Shown here piece by piece: positions 14,001 through 26,200 of a stretch of 64,000 nucleotides of DNA. The notes beneath the pieces were generated by a model that was given only the letters and a program-made list of their open reading frames with translations, was not told the DNA's origin and did no database searches. The stretch's first letter is position 1. Each line of letters starts with the position of its first letter. Both the position numbers and the translations under genes were made by a program. The DNA is from Hymenolepis diminuta (taxonomy: Eukaryota; Platyhelminthes; Cestoda; Cyclophyllidea; Hymenolepididae), in assembly GCA_900708905.1 (NCBI GenBank), contig CAADRB010000007.1:2315969-2379968 (forward strand), read 5' to 3'.

Positions 14001-17000
14001 TTGTAATATGCGCAGTTTATCGGTTGCATTTGCACCGGAATAGAAATCCATATTCAATCGAGATAAACTTCAGTGCCGCAGTTGCTATTTTAAACAAAAT
14101 ATCGGGGAAATCTTAATGTGCTATTGTTTTATTTTCACTATATAACAGTGAAAAATTATCTTTATTATTACTTTCGCGATAGCACTGGATATTTATGAGA
14201 GCTCTTAGTTTTTACCAATTGTGACAGGATGGAAAAAGATGCTAGTAAATTTTGTATATTTTCATTTCGTTAGCTATCTAGGCTATGCATTTCAAACTTC
14301 CGCAGTGAGAAAGTACGATTTCGTTTACTGTCAGATTGCTTTGTTCCGCTTTATGGAGACATTTTTAAAACTAATCTAATGTAGAAAAAATTTAACTTCG
14401 ATCGTACAGTGTTGGACATTTTCCAAAAACCCTCAAATTACAATTCGATCGAAAATTGAAAATTTAGCATGAATTTGAAGATATAGCTGTAGATTTTGGC
14501 TCGATATGACAATAAAATAAGGCTGACAGATTGAGATATTGTTGAGGCCAAAAAGAGTAACTTTTTATTGAAATAAAATATTCTTAGAGCTTCCTGATGT
14601 TGACTAGTTGTGATCACCTATCGAAGACGCACATACGACTTTGGACGCCCCATTTCAGGCAATTGAACTGTAAATACACTCTCTTTCTAAATACACACTT
14701 CATATGTTATCCACATCGCCAATAGAGATATACATACTATCTCCTTATTGTTATTCCCAGTCTTCCACCAATAAACTCTGCTCACTACTCTCTTGTTTTC
14801 TCTCTATGTACCCTGTTGTCGTAGTGAAGATTGGTAGAAGATAGAAGGTACAGCCTGAAAAATCGTTCGGGAAAACCAGATATCTTAGCTGCCAATCATT
14901 CTTCTAAATTAGCATGACAAGCCATTCAAGCTGACAAATTGACCGATGAGATATTAAAATGGCAAATATTAACTCATTCAGAAATTCAAGATTTGAATCC
15001 TACTGTTTGCATCTTGAAATATTCAATACAGATGAATTATAACTTTATTAATAATCCCCCTCTTTTCACTAATTCTACTCGATATCTTTGCTTCTTCGTT
15101 TCATCATAGGTAAGTTTGCTATTTTTCGAATTTCGATGCTTTATATAACTCAAAATAAAGATAAATTTCCGCTTTTATAAATCATAATTAGGTGTGATGT
15201 GAGCCGAGGTCACATAAGGGGAACACTTCGCAGATCGCCAAAAAGGATGTATCAATTTATTGAAAACAGATTACGTTTATATACGAGCATTTCTCTTTGA
15301 CACGTCCATCATGTCTGGTCGTCGCCCGCGTAGTGATTGGCATCTGTCTGGGTAGTTATGTGCACAATCGGTTCGGCTACGTGAGATACGGTTCTTCCCA
15401 ACTGGAATCGCTTACCGTTAATTGGCACTTGTGTCTAGCATTATTAATGCATTTTAGAATAGCTTATTTAATAAGAAAGTATTTCCATGAATGCGAAGTT
15501 TAATATATTGCTGACGGTTGTGACTGAAAGTTGCCCCTTTTGGTTTTAAAACGGTTTATTGTTATTAGAACAATTATTTCCTTTATTTTCTAAATGCACA
15601 ACTAAACACGTCCGAACTTCCATCTTATATCCATATTTAGAATCTGATAAGAATTTTGAATAAATATAAAAACTTCAAATGACGTTAAGTATAATGAGAA
15701 AGGTTTACTAACTTCGACTGCTTAATGAAAATGCCACTAATTTGCCACTTGGTAACGGTCTCCCAAATGGACTAGACTGTTCAGACGGTTGCTAATTGTC
15801 TGTTAAAGCTGTTTACAATAGCCACTCCCGGTATTGTATCTCGGAAATAGGTGTATTCAGCCACTCTTCCAACTCCTAAAATAGGCACAGATTTTGGACT
15901 TAATAGACAAGTTGTTCTGAGGTGGGTTTTAGACAATTCGCTATTTCATAATACTTTAGACATTCCACTTGACAGAAGAAAGAGTTCATATTTTATTTCC
16001 ATACGATTGTCTTTAGTCACGACAATAAAAATGAACTTTTGCAAATTTTAACCAATTAATGATATATGAAAATGCGAAACAGACACTTTTTCATTCAGAG
16101 CTGAAATAGAGGGGTCGAGTTGAAGAGGTATAAAAGCGTGGAATTACTCTCTTTATCATGATGACCTTGTGTAATATTGGAAATTACAAAACCCAATTTT
16201 CGTGACTTGATCCCTAGGTTGCGGAGAGAGTTCAAGTTCACGATATTTAAATCTTGTTGTCTCCGATGATTTATCTGAATGGTTGGTCAGACAGATTTGA
16301 TTCATTTACGTCGTTATACTGCCATGAGCAGTCAGGTGAGAGGCATTTCAAGCATATCAAAGACTCCCAAACATTCTTATAGAGCTAAATTTGACATTAT
16401 TATAGGCAAGTTTCCAGTTATGTTCACAGAAACAAAGTTATGCAACTCCACCATTTGCGTTGCCTTTGTGGTTTGGCATAGTATATTTTCCCAAATAGTG
16501 ATGGCTACTCCAGCTCCGGAAAACAAATAATTCTGCCGCCTTCCCATTTTTTCCTCTTCCTTTGCTTTGACACAGTTTGTTCTATAGGGTCTTTTCTTGA
16601 TGCATAATGGTTGACCGAGACTACTTTATAGAAAATCACGGTTGTATATATTTATTAGTACGATAATAAAACTTTGCGATGGAAACAAGCATTAATGCAG
16701 AGTAATGAATTCAAAGACACGATTGATACTATTTGCTATTAATAAAAGATTTCTAATCATATTAAAGAAAATTTAATTGACGTCATCCTTTGGGCGCTAC
16801 ATTCATTAACAGTCATATCAGGCGTTTCTCAATCATTGTGTTATATTATCATACATAACTCCCAGAATTCACCTTGAGTGAACTCTAGTTAGCTCTTTTA
16901 TTTTAAAATAGTACATTTGAACGGGCCTTTTTAATTATCTAGATTAATATACTGGGTAATAATAATCAGATAGGAGTCCACTTAGAAAAGAGGGAAGATT

Positions 17001-17040
17001 AGAGCATAAAACCATGAACTGTACCCGACGAAGTGAAGGG
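14001..17040. other. intergenic, with repeat C2 and a GC-richer tract
   Basis: A GC-richer stretch at about 15190-15470 (contains AGTGATTGGCATCTGTCTGG) stands out from the AT-rich surroundings. It may be an unrecognised element end. Repeat C2 follows at 16195-16500. No gene supported. Confidence 0.5.
16195..16500 (+). repeat. repeat family C, copy C2
   Basis: Matches C1 in order (TTTTCGTGACTTGATCC, GAGTTCAAGTTC, GGTTGGTCAGACAGATTTG, TGCCATGAGCAGTCAGGT). The open frame of 83 codons at 16279-16530 ends PAPENK and is not assigned a function. Confidence 0.5.
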
Positions 17041-17071
17041 TATATAAACCGAATCCAACGATTAGATTCGG
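17041..17071 (+). promoter_or_regulatory. TATA box and start-proximal hairpin
   Basis: TATATAAA at 17041-17048 is followed at once by a perfect 7-bp inverted repeat, CCGAATC (17049-17055) and GATTCGG (17065-17071), with a 9-nt loop. The repeat falls about where transcription would start for the 17099 reading frame. Confidence 0.4.
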
Positions 17072-17098
17072 CTGCTTTACAATTCTCCCTATTCAAAT

Positions 17099-17224
17099 AT
17101 GTGGAAAATTTTAAAATATGTTTGCGTTTTTAGTATATTACAAAATATTATTTTTTTGATAAATAACAATTACGACTTTGAAATAAGCGTATGTAAATGG
17201 AGGAAAATAATGGCATCCAAATAA
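17099..17224 (+). CDS. possible 41-residue secreted or membrane micropeptide
   Basis: An ATG follows a TATATAAA by about 50 nt and opens 41 codons ending in TAA. Residues 1-21 (MWKILKYVCVFSILQNIIFL plus I) form a Lys-anchored hydrophobic segment like a signal peptide or signal anchor. The tail (NNNYDFEISVCKWRKIMASK) is polar with one Cys. AATAAA overlaps the stop, as in the gene at 13561-13953. The reading frame is short and AT-rich, so chance is a real possibility. The case rests on the ordered set of TATA, ATG, hydrophobic N-terminus, stop and AATAAA. Confidence 0.35.
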   Translation: MWKILKYVCVFSILQNIIFLINNNYDFEISVCKWRKIMASK

Positions 17225-17228
17225 TAAA
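17223..17228 (+). terminator. poly(A) signal overlapping the stop codon
   Basis: AATAAA shares two bases with the TAA at 17222-17224 and spans the in-frame second TAA. Confidence 0.4.
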
Positions 17229-18289
17229 CATTTCATCAAATGTATCGATGTGGAATAAGTTTTAATAAAAATATATTTACGCAAATTAAAGATAAAAATA
17301 ATCCAGGTATCAGTTAATTTTAAAATTTATTTACTTTTGCTTCAAATTATATAATTTAATATAAATTAATACAATAATTTAATTAGTTTCGCTTCTCTGG
17401 GGTAATTACATCACATGCTGCTCTTGTTGTTTATATAAATTATTAATTAGAATTTACGGTTCGTTTGGGGAGCTGAACATTTCTGGCTTTTAAATTTCTT
17501 AGTTTAGCCACGACTTATTCCATATAAAAAGGTTGTTTCGAAATTTTATATTTTCTACCCATCCTGGGGGGAGGGGAGGGGGTGGTTGCTCAAAATTTTG
17601 AATCAAAAGCACATATTTTCTTTAAAAATAAAAAAAATAGTTTATAAACACTAACATAATTAGAAAAGAGGTGGATTTACGACTTCTGAAATTCTGCTTA
17701 ACGAATAATAAGGAAGGAAATTTAAGACTCATTACACAATGTGAAGCGCCGCTCATCATATTAACAGTGCTCTCGAATAAGTCCTCTTTTCCTTCTTTCT
17801 TGTTTATCATCATTTTGAAGTAAGAAATCAGAGAATATCTCAATTATTCCTCTTTCATTCAGAGAATCACTATTGTTCGTCCGATAAAGCTATGATATTG
17901 AAACCCTTTTCCAAAAAATGTATCAATCCAGATAGACCTATTCAACCTCTCTTCTGACTTCTCAATTAGTCTTGGAGTAAACATCCCAGGTTTTTGTTAT
18001 TTTCAGGTTTGATTTGTTATTTTGAAATGTTTGGAGAAGGAAGAGGATAGAATTCATCTGAAATTGGTACTATGCTGAAAACTCAGTAAATAAATCAACC
18101 CAATGGCTGCCACTGTAACTAACATACCTTATCTTCGTGTCACCAATCTTGGACATATTGACTGAGCTCAATCTAGGTCAGGTATTTGTTAACATTTTCA
18201 TCTTTAAACAAAACACTATTCTTTTATTAACTCAATATGACGTGTTCAGACACTCTGCTGTTTGGAGTTATTAACTTAGCGGTTCCGAT

Positions 18290-18505
18290 ATGGCTTTCAG
18301 ACATTCCAGGCTTCATGGCTATAGATTTATTCCAGTTAGAATAAAAAAGGTCAAGTCTTGTGAATCGACAAATGATTCTTTAAATTTGGACCAAGTGCCA
18401 CTCAATTTGTGTTTATTATCTACAAAAGATTATAAAGAGGGAATTAAAGTTAAAATAACAGAAGTTGTTGAGGAAGATATTCAATTGAACGAAATTTTAT
18501 GCTGA
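18290..18505 (+). CDS. possible 71-residue protein, unknown
   Basis: An ATG opens a frame of 71 codons with a protein-like, mixed composition: a basic start (MAFRHSRLHGYRFIPVRIKK), then SCESTNDSLNLDQVPLNLCL, and an acidic end (VKITEVVEEDIQLNEILC). An AATAAA follows the TGA by 36 nt (18541-18546). I see no TATA box and no signal peptide. It may be the last exon of an unseen gene or a relic. Nothing is recognised in it. Confidence 0.3.
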   Translation: MAFRHSRLHGYRFIPVRIKKVKSCESTNDSLNLDQVPLNLCLLSTKDYKEGIKVKITEVVEEDIQLNEILC

Positions 18506-18549
18506 AAGCTCATGACAATCGGAAGGTTTCGCTTTGAGAAAATAAAAAA

Positions 18550-20030
18550 TCTCTGGAAATTTTCCATTTCTTACATGCTCGATTAGTTTTGCTATATAAA
18601 ACGTGACTTTAAGTTTTCTTCTCAAACTAGATTACAACGGTTATGTTCTTAGATTTAAGTAAAGTTTAGCATATTTGCTTGGGGATAATACATAATTAAT
18701 GGCCCAAATCAAGGAAGCAAACATGCAACATGTTTTAAATATAGTTTTTAAAAATACATCCTGAAATTGACTATGAATAAGGCATTATTTCAATATTTTG
18801 GGAATTTCTACAGTTTAGAGTTCAGCAGATTTAAAATATGACACTAGTATCAACCCCAAATTTGGATCGAAACTTGCACAAGCGGAATGGAGAGCTTACT
18901 TTCAACCTAATTAGAATACTGCAATTAAATGTGCGAAACTGAATTCAAAACAGCAACTTATTAAACCGGAGATCGGAAAATTTGATTTTCCCTGTGACAG
19001 TCCAAGAAGAATGGTGGTGCATTGGTCAATATACATATATCTCAGGTCAACAGTCATCAATTCAGTGATACTTTCAAGCTCAGCCATAAAAGATTCACTT
19101 TCGAACCGTATGAAGTTATCTTAAACGAGAGATTTAAAAAATAATACTTTCTTTTCGAAATCATCTCCCATTTCTAATCTTATGTCCAAGCTGAGTGTTT
19201 AAATATGATTCTCCTCCGCATTTTTTTCTTTATTTACCCTATTTGAAGTAGCAAAGAACCTCAGTTTGAAATATCCCCACAATTAAAGAGCAACTTGTTC
19301 GATTCTCGTTCACATTGTGCTAATAGGCGCTGATTTCACTTCATCAGAGAGACAATTTTGATCTAATAATGAATGGATCAAGATAATATAATTCCAACAA
19401 TATAGCAAAATTACACAGACTTGAATACAATCCACACTGAGATGCCTTTTGAAAACGTTTATTTCCTCGTGTAGTATTTGCAGTGTATTAGGAACCATTA
19501 CTACGAATTAAACGGAAGACTCTATAGAGACCACTTTAATCACGATTAAATATTATTATTTTATTAATTGCAACAATTTAGATAGGCAATCTGGACATAT
19601 CTGACACTAGAGGGAAGTCAATCTTACTTAAATTGTTGTACATCAAAAAGGAAGTTATTATGTGACTCGACACTAAGAGCTCGGATATCACGGTAGTGAG
19701 CGTGATGATGTCAGAAGATGAAGTTCATATTTGTGGATTTATTGTCCAAATCCTCGACAATCATTCTGAATCATCTTTGTTTCTCATACGATCATGCGAT
19801 CTCATGAATATCTTGTCGCACATGTCTCTTTCCAAGGGCTAAGAGTGATTATTTGCAATTTCCGTGCTGCTGTGACCATTAGTAAATCATCCTTCCAAGG
19901 ATTTCAATGTTAAAAAACTTCCGTGTTTATATTACATATGACCTTACTAAGAACTCTACGAAAAAGTATTCTGAAGCTATCGTCTTACTGACGTTGAACA
20001 AAATCTAAGAGATAGAGACGGAAGAACAGG
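18550..20030. other. no supported gene
   Basis: A TATATAAAAC at about 18593 is followed by ATGTTCTTAGATTTAA|GTAAAG near 18642, which could be a tiny first exon, but no partner exon was found. Nothing else is seen before the 3' end of the ALMS-motif gene. Confidence 0.4.
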
Positions 20031-20036
20031 TTTATT
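20031..20036 (-). terminator. poly(A) signal of the ALMS-motif gene
   Basis: AATAAA on the minus strand, about 160 nt after the TAG at 20195. This is the right place for the end of a short 3' untranslated region. Confidence 0.55.
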
Positions 20037-20194
20037 TTTAATAAACACAATATATTTGCCTACTATATAACATAGATAAGAACACACTTTATATGTGGCC
20101 TAGAAAGAAAAAGAAATGTCCTGGAAAATTGGTATGCTGGGCTAAATTAAGAACCTCTTTGGCTTTGTAGAATTGTATTGACAAGTTCGACATT

Positions 20195-20233
20195 CTAATA
20201 TAGAGCAGATCTTAATAGGCGTTGTCTAACTTC
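20195..20233 (-). CDS. ALMS-motif gene last exon and stop
   Basis: After the acceptor CACTTTTCAG, twelve codons (EVRQRLLRSALY) and a TAG complete the protein. The EV-R-Q-R block corresponds to the family's P-E-V-basic block. The chain stops about 10 residues later, so the distal basic segment (x-RLRAxLYxKK) seen in vertebrate members is missing, or lies in an alternative exon I did not find. Confidence 0.72.
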   Translation of the reverse strand, partial: EVRQRLLRSALY

Positions 20234-23200
20234 CTGAAAAGTGACAAAAAATATGAAATTATGAAGATCATTTTATAAAAAAATTTAATTCTACCAATAA
20301 ATGTTTACCTCACTATATTCTTTCATTCTTTCACGATTTACAAGAAGATGACTGTTTCTTTGAAACCGCAGCAACTGATGCTCTTCATAGGGTGTTAGGG
20401 ATTTTCTAAAAATTTCGATTCCCATCTCTGAATTAAAATACCACTTACTTTTGGGATTTTTTTAGCTGAGCTTTGTCTAAAAGAAAAGAGGATAAAAATT
20501 GCTTGACCTGTACTCTTGAAAGATAATAAGACTATGTTAGTAATAAGCCTAAGGTTCTTCTAAACGGATCAAGAAATTTAATCTTAGGATTCCTCTCAAC
20601 CGGAGGCATAATACATGAAAAACTTGGACGGCGGATTTCTCCAGGAAATTCAGCAGTCAAGCTTCGACTAAGGAGACTTCGCCTTTGAAGTCTTTCTAGT
20701 TCTTTTAACCTAAAACTTCGTTCAAATCATGCCTAGGGTTTGACCGAACTGTCATAGCTAAGAATGGTGGATTCCAATCGCCAAAAGCTTAAATCCCCTC
20801 CCAGGAGAATTCAAGCAGGTTTAAACGAACTTTTGAGGAGAAAACATAACACAAAGCAAGGCATTTAACAGTATATCATTCTTCCGATTTGATTAGTGAA
20901 GAAGCAAAGTTTTATATCATTTATCCCAAATTTTCTTTAGCTTTTCCTTAAATTATATCTCTATTTATAGCTCTGCCTACGTCTGCTAATATAACATAAT
21001 AAATATTAACATTTTAAATAAATCAATTAAAAATATCATAATCACATTCTCCATTTCCAGAACATGTTACTTTAGCAGGCTTTTTGTGAAACACTAACTA
21101 ATACAAGAAAGTTAAACTCATCTCAACCAAAGACGACCTTCGCTTGGATAAGTTGACGATAGCAAGACATTCAAGTGGGAAGCCTGTAAAAGGGATGGCA
21201 AATTTCGCATGCTTAGATGAGATGCGATTTAGCAAATCTGAAGTATACTCTGCATGGTACGCACAAAGAAGTACAAAAACAGTGACGTGAATGTGATTAA
21301 AATCTATGTCTGTCGGTTAAAATTTACGTAATTGAATAATGGTCGAGTAAAGGTATAGAAATATTGTTGAAATACGTTAAATTTGTAAATGTAAGCCAAG
21401 AAGAACAGAAGGCCGAACCTAGATAAAGATATCTAGGATCAAGGTCAATATACCCCCCGCCGGGGGGTATATTGACCTTGATCCGATATCTATATCTTTT
21501 ATTGATAAAACATATTACAGATGTAATGAGACGTAAAAATTAATTCATATACTACCTTATTACAATTAATGGAAACAACTTGAAATTTGAGTAGCTATTT
21601 AGAAAAACAACTGGATGTTCCTTTTATGGATAAAATATCAGGTAAATTTGTATCAAATAAAATAACGAGTTCTGGTCTGTCATTGGAGAGCAGAATGCGC
21701 AGCCTTCAACGTTAAATTTACTAAATGGAGAAAAGGATGAAATTTCAGGAATCTGATTTTGAAAAATGGGAATCTATCAAGAAATTCAATTTTAAAGCCC
21801 CTTATAGTCCCTAAGAACCCTGTATCATCAATCATTCGTGGATGTCAAGGCCGTTTTTTCAGCTTAGAATAGAAGACTGTCTAGTGAGAAAGCATACCGA
21901 TACACATATACACATTTCACAAAATATTACCAATTAAATTGGTAACAGAAAAAGCGTACATTTGAAGTTAAATGAAACGATTAGATAGGTGGCAACCGGT
22001 GTAAATTGACTCATTCAAAGAAAATCGTAATATTACTATTTCAAATAAACATATCGACCTCAAAATTCGGACATAAACATTCATAGTCCCTGAATGTAGC
22101 AATCAGTTAACGTTTACCGAGGATATGTTGATTATGCATAAAATCATTGCAATTTAGCGTGTAGATTAAACAAAGAAAAAATATCAGACAACACTATGAG
22201 CTCAAACTGAACTTTCCATTGGTATTAAAGTAACAATGTAGGTTAGGATCTGTCCAAAACGGAAGTCACAGTGTTCCAGCCGATAGAATCCAGACGTTTT
22301 AGCAACATGTCATCTGATGCAGCATACTCGAATCCAGGCACATTTGTATGGCTATCAGTGAACCAAAAGGAAATTCGCTATCTAATGGTCAGACCAAGAA
22401 AGGATGTTTTTTTTAAAATAAAGCTAACATTTTAAGCTTTGGAATTTCTATTTTTTCCATGGTACTAACTAACTCAAGAATGTTGAGGAATATATTGCGC
22501 CTTGTTTTCAGAGGAATAATGAAAGATTAGTGAAAGTTGACATTTGTTAAACTCTCCACTCCATAAAATAGAAAAAGCTTTACAGTCAGCTTCAAACGCC
22601 CAACACAGAGCCTCTTTGGAGAATATGTCAAATCGTACCACTGTCATTCTAAAGAAAGTAACTACTTCACATTGCAACAGGTCGTTAAATAGACGTACAC
22701 TTGTCAACTGATCAATTATGCATTTTTCCCAAGAGACAAGACTGTTCGTTTTGACTTTTCTAGCACACCGTCTCGCTTCTACTTCCTAACTTTAAGGCAA
22801 TAAGTTAGACGAAAGGGTGGATTCCAATGGTAAGGAAGATACAAATTTTTGCCATTTTCAATTTTAGTTAACAAAATCAAGACAGTTAAGTTGTCTTCGT
22901 TGTCAATAGTTTTATTTATAGAAAAACCATTTTCGCTTCAAAATTACTTCTCTGTAGATCTTTCAACTGCCGGGTTAAAACTATTGGAAATCGTTTTGCT
23001 GTAGCATAGTGACACAAAAGGGGACTTTAGTAAAATATATAGTATTGCAAATTATTCGTAAAGAAAGAAGCACTTTCATTCAAAAATAGCAAGCATATAC
23101 AGAGCCCTATTGAATTAATTGCATTAACGTGGAGAGCAAAGAGAATGATAGTGACCAATTTAATTGGTTCACCGCTTGTCAAGTTTCATATCTAGAACTA

Positions 23201-26200
23201 CGGAAGTTTATAAGCTTGGCTAGTGGCACATATTCCATCGGCATGGCAATGGGGCGATCAGTTACCGGATTATCTTTTTTTCTTTCTACTTGGTGGCAAT
23301 TATGCTTTCTGAGATGTACTCCTTCGATGAAAAACACACAAGGATCACGTAGGGAGGGTGTGATGTATTGATTACAAGTCCCGATCTAAGGCTTCGTGCA
23401 TCATCTAATACGTGTTTCCTCCTAAGCTCTTCCTGTCTCACACACGCTAACGATTACTTGATTTTTCATACGCGCATTATCCCTCACTTCCCTCACTGCG
23501 ATAGACATGACTCAGACTCACTGTGGAACTGTGATCTAAGTGATTTTTAACAAAAACAGATATCCTGTCAAGTCATGTTCTTCCGATCTCTGAGTTGGCA
23601 AATACTACTAAAAAGACGCTCCAGAATATTCATTTTTATTTATTTATTAGTATAGGGGGCGCAGTTCTTTACTGATGGTGGGATGCTAATGCCTCGACAT
23701 GATGTAAGGAAGTAACATGAAGTATTACAACAGCGAATTGGCATCACGACTTGACATTTACAACCAGTCATGGGCTACCACGAAGCCAGGTGGTAGTAAT
23801 TTTCTGGTCCCAATAATAAGGTGACCTCTTTTGTGCAATTTTATGAATCAGCGTGGGAAAATTGTGGATACAAATCGACTTAACGGAGGACTATTTAAAA
23901 TATTCAATAAAATTATAACTCTTAAAAATATTCTAAAGCGCGTCTTCAATTTTCGGTTATATACAACTTAAGTACACGTATGGGTTGAAAATCTTCAAAT
24001 AACTATCTGATTTAGAAGGGGTAAATTGTTCTCCATTAGACCTCCCATTGTATTTTTCACAAATGAGCTAACCTACATTTGTTCTCGTAAAGCGCACGAT
24101 ACTAAATTAGCTTCCTTGTTGAGTCGAAGTTACAGAGGCAGACAAACGTCAACTTCACCACGTGCATGAAGTTACAAAGACCTTAGCGGTTGCAACTGCT
24201 TACTGGCTATTTATATCCTGGTATAATGCGGATTGTCGATGGTGTCAAAAGAGCATGGAGAATAGTTTGGTCTATTTTTTATTCACACAGTATCAAGTCA
24301 TTGTCATTATTTGGTAAAAGGAAGGAGAAAATGTGACACCTTAAATTGATTTCTATTACTCATTGATCATTGAAAATATTCATTTTAAAAGCTACTAAAT
24401 TATTACTCGTTTCAACTGCATCGTAGCTATATCATATGAGAGGCGACACCACTCACTTCTATGTTGTGTAGTTTCCGTCATCTTTCATCTTCCATCATCA
24501 ATTCATTAAGGACTGGTTTAAAAACTGGCAGTTAGTGCAAACGTCCTTTAAACTACTTCCAAACTGTGCTTCAACCAAGTATTGCGACCCACAATATTTC
24601 AAGCTAAGAAGTATATTAGAAAAAAAAAACTTTTTTTCTATTTTTAATATTCAAAATTTCTATATTTTAACCACTTTCCTGTCAAATTTAACATTAACAG
24701 TTATAGGCTTTCTACCAAAATCTTACCTTTAATACAAATTTTGACTGACAACTTTAATTAATTTACAATCTGTCCTCACAATATTGGCTGAGCTTGCAAT
24801 CATATAATCCGATTTTACTTATTGAAGGTTCATATTAGGGAAATACGACGCAAATGCAGGAATGTTTCTTTTACATGCTAATTTGACTAGATTTGAACGT
24901 TTATAATAGGCTGGATAAGAATTTTGTTCGATAGTGAGGAGGCAGGAAAAGTTTCGGAAAATAACATTGAATCCGTTGTCATCAAATCCCTACTTCAATG
25001 AAAGTGCTATGACGATGACATCATTTCCCAAAAAATATTCCACTTTTATTGAGTACATGTGTTCATGTTAAAGAGGAAGACTAATTTTATGGAGGTTTCA
25101 TGTCGTTGAAATTAAATTAAATCTACCGAAAAAGCAAAATTAAAACTAGAGAGGAAGGTTAATAAAAATCTCGCACAGCCCATCATAGTCGAGAATCAAC
25201 TCTAAAAATCTCCCACTTAAACACGTTCCCCAACTCAATGATTCATCCTTTTTCCCTCTCTGCATTAGAATGAAATGCATTTAGTACGTGAACTCAGTGT
25301 ACCATTGGAATATTTTTCCATAGCAAATCAATGTTGTTGGTACTCGGTGCAACTATTTTAAATTTTGATTTTCCATTAATGGACTACTCATTGATCCTCC
25401 ACTAAATTTTCTAGAAAATTCCTACATTAGTTCATTGATATACGCAAATTAGCTGCGGCAGGCTCACCTGGTGTGAGAAAAATAAGACACTTTTTGGAAA
25501 TCAACCCAAAGAATGGACGCTCTTAAATTAACGCAGGTGCAAAAATTAGTAAAAGTGTTAAATCATGAATATGCCCTCCAAATCACTTTTATTTTTTTTC
25601 ATTTCAATGCTATTTCAATAAATTTTATGAAGATTTAGAATTAGTGACTCAGAAAAGTAATTACCGTAATGCGTCCGTGTGGAGTTATCGATTTTCATCG
25701 ACATACCAACGAAGGTTCTAGAAAAATTTGCGTATTTACATGAAATACTCACGGCAGGAATTATAACAAGTATCTGATGTACTGAAACAAAAAAATTATT
25801 CAAAAATCGTACCCCGAAGACGCAAAATGATCTAGTGAACCGTACTGCAGCTTCATTGATGCATTCCTATAAAAATATCAACTTTAATAACCTTGATTAC
25901 TTATACGTCAATGTTAGGAATATTTCAGCCTCTTTAATTAAAAATGCACAATAAATTTGATAGATAAGCCATAACCAAATGCATTTACGGGTTTCCATGG
26001 TGAAAATACGCAGTGCAGGACTTGTATACTAACCTAGTGTGATAAAGATATGCAATTATTGAAAAAATTGATGCTCACAATTAAACACAGGCGGATTAAC
26101 AAACTAATTTAATTTGTACACTCCCTTGTTTCCTCCCCTCTCTGTGTGGCTACGCAATCACCTCCTTTCCCGTAACATAGAGAATTTCGGAAATCATTGA

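Noticed and set aside
20449..20476. 28-nt micro-exon with good acceptor and donor just upstream of the 20427 exon
   Set aside because: It would leave a 21-nt intron, and the only frame that fits the next exon has a stop.
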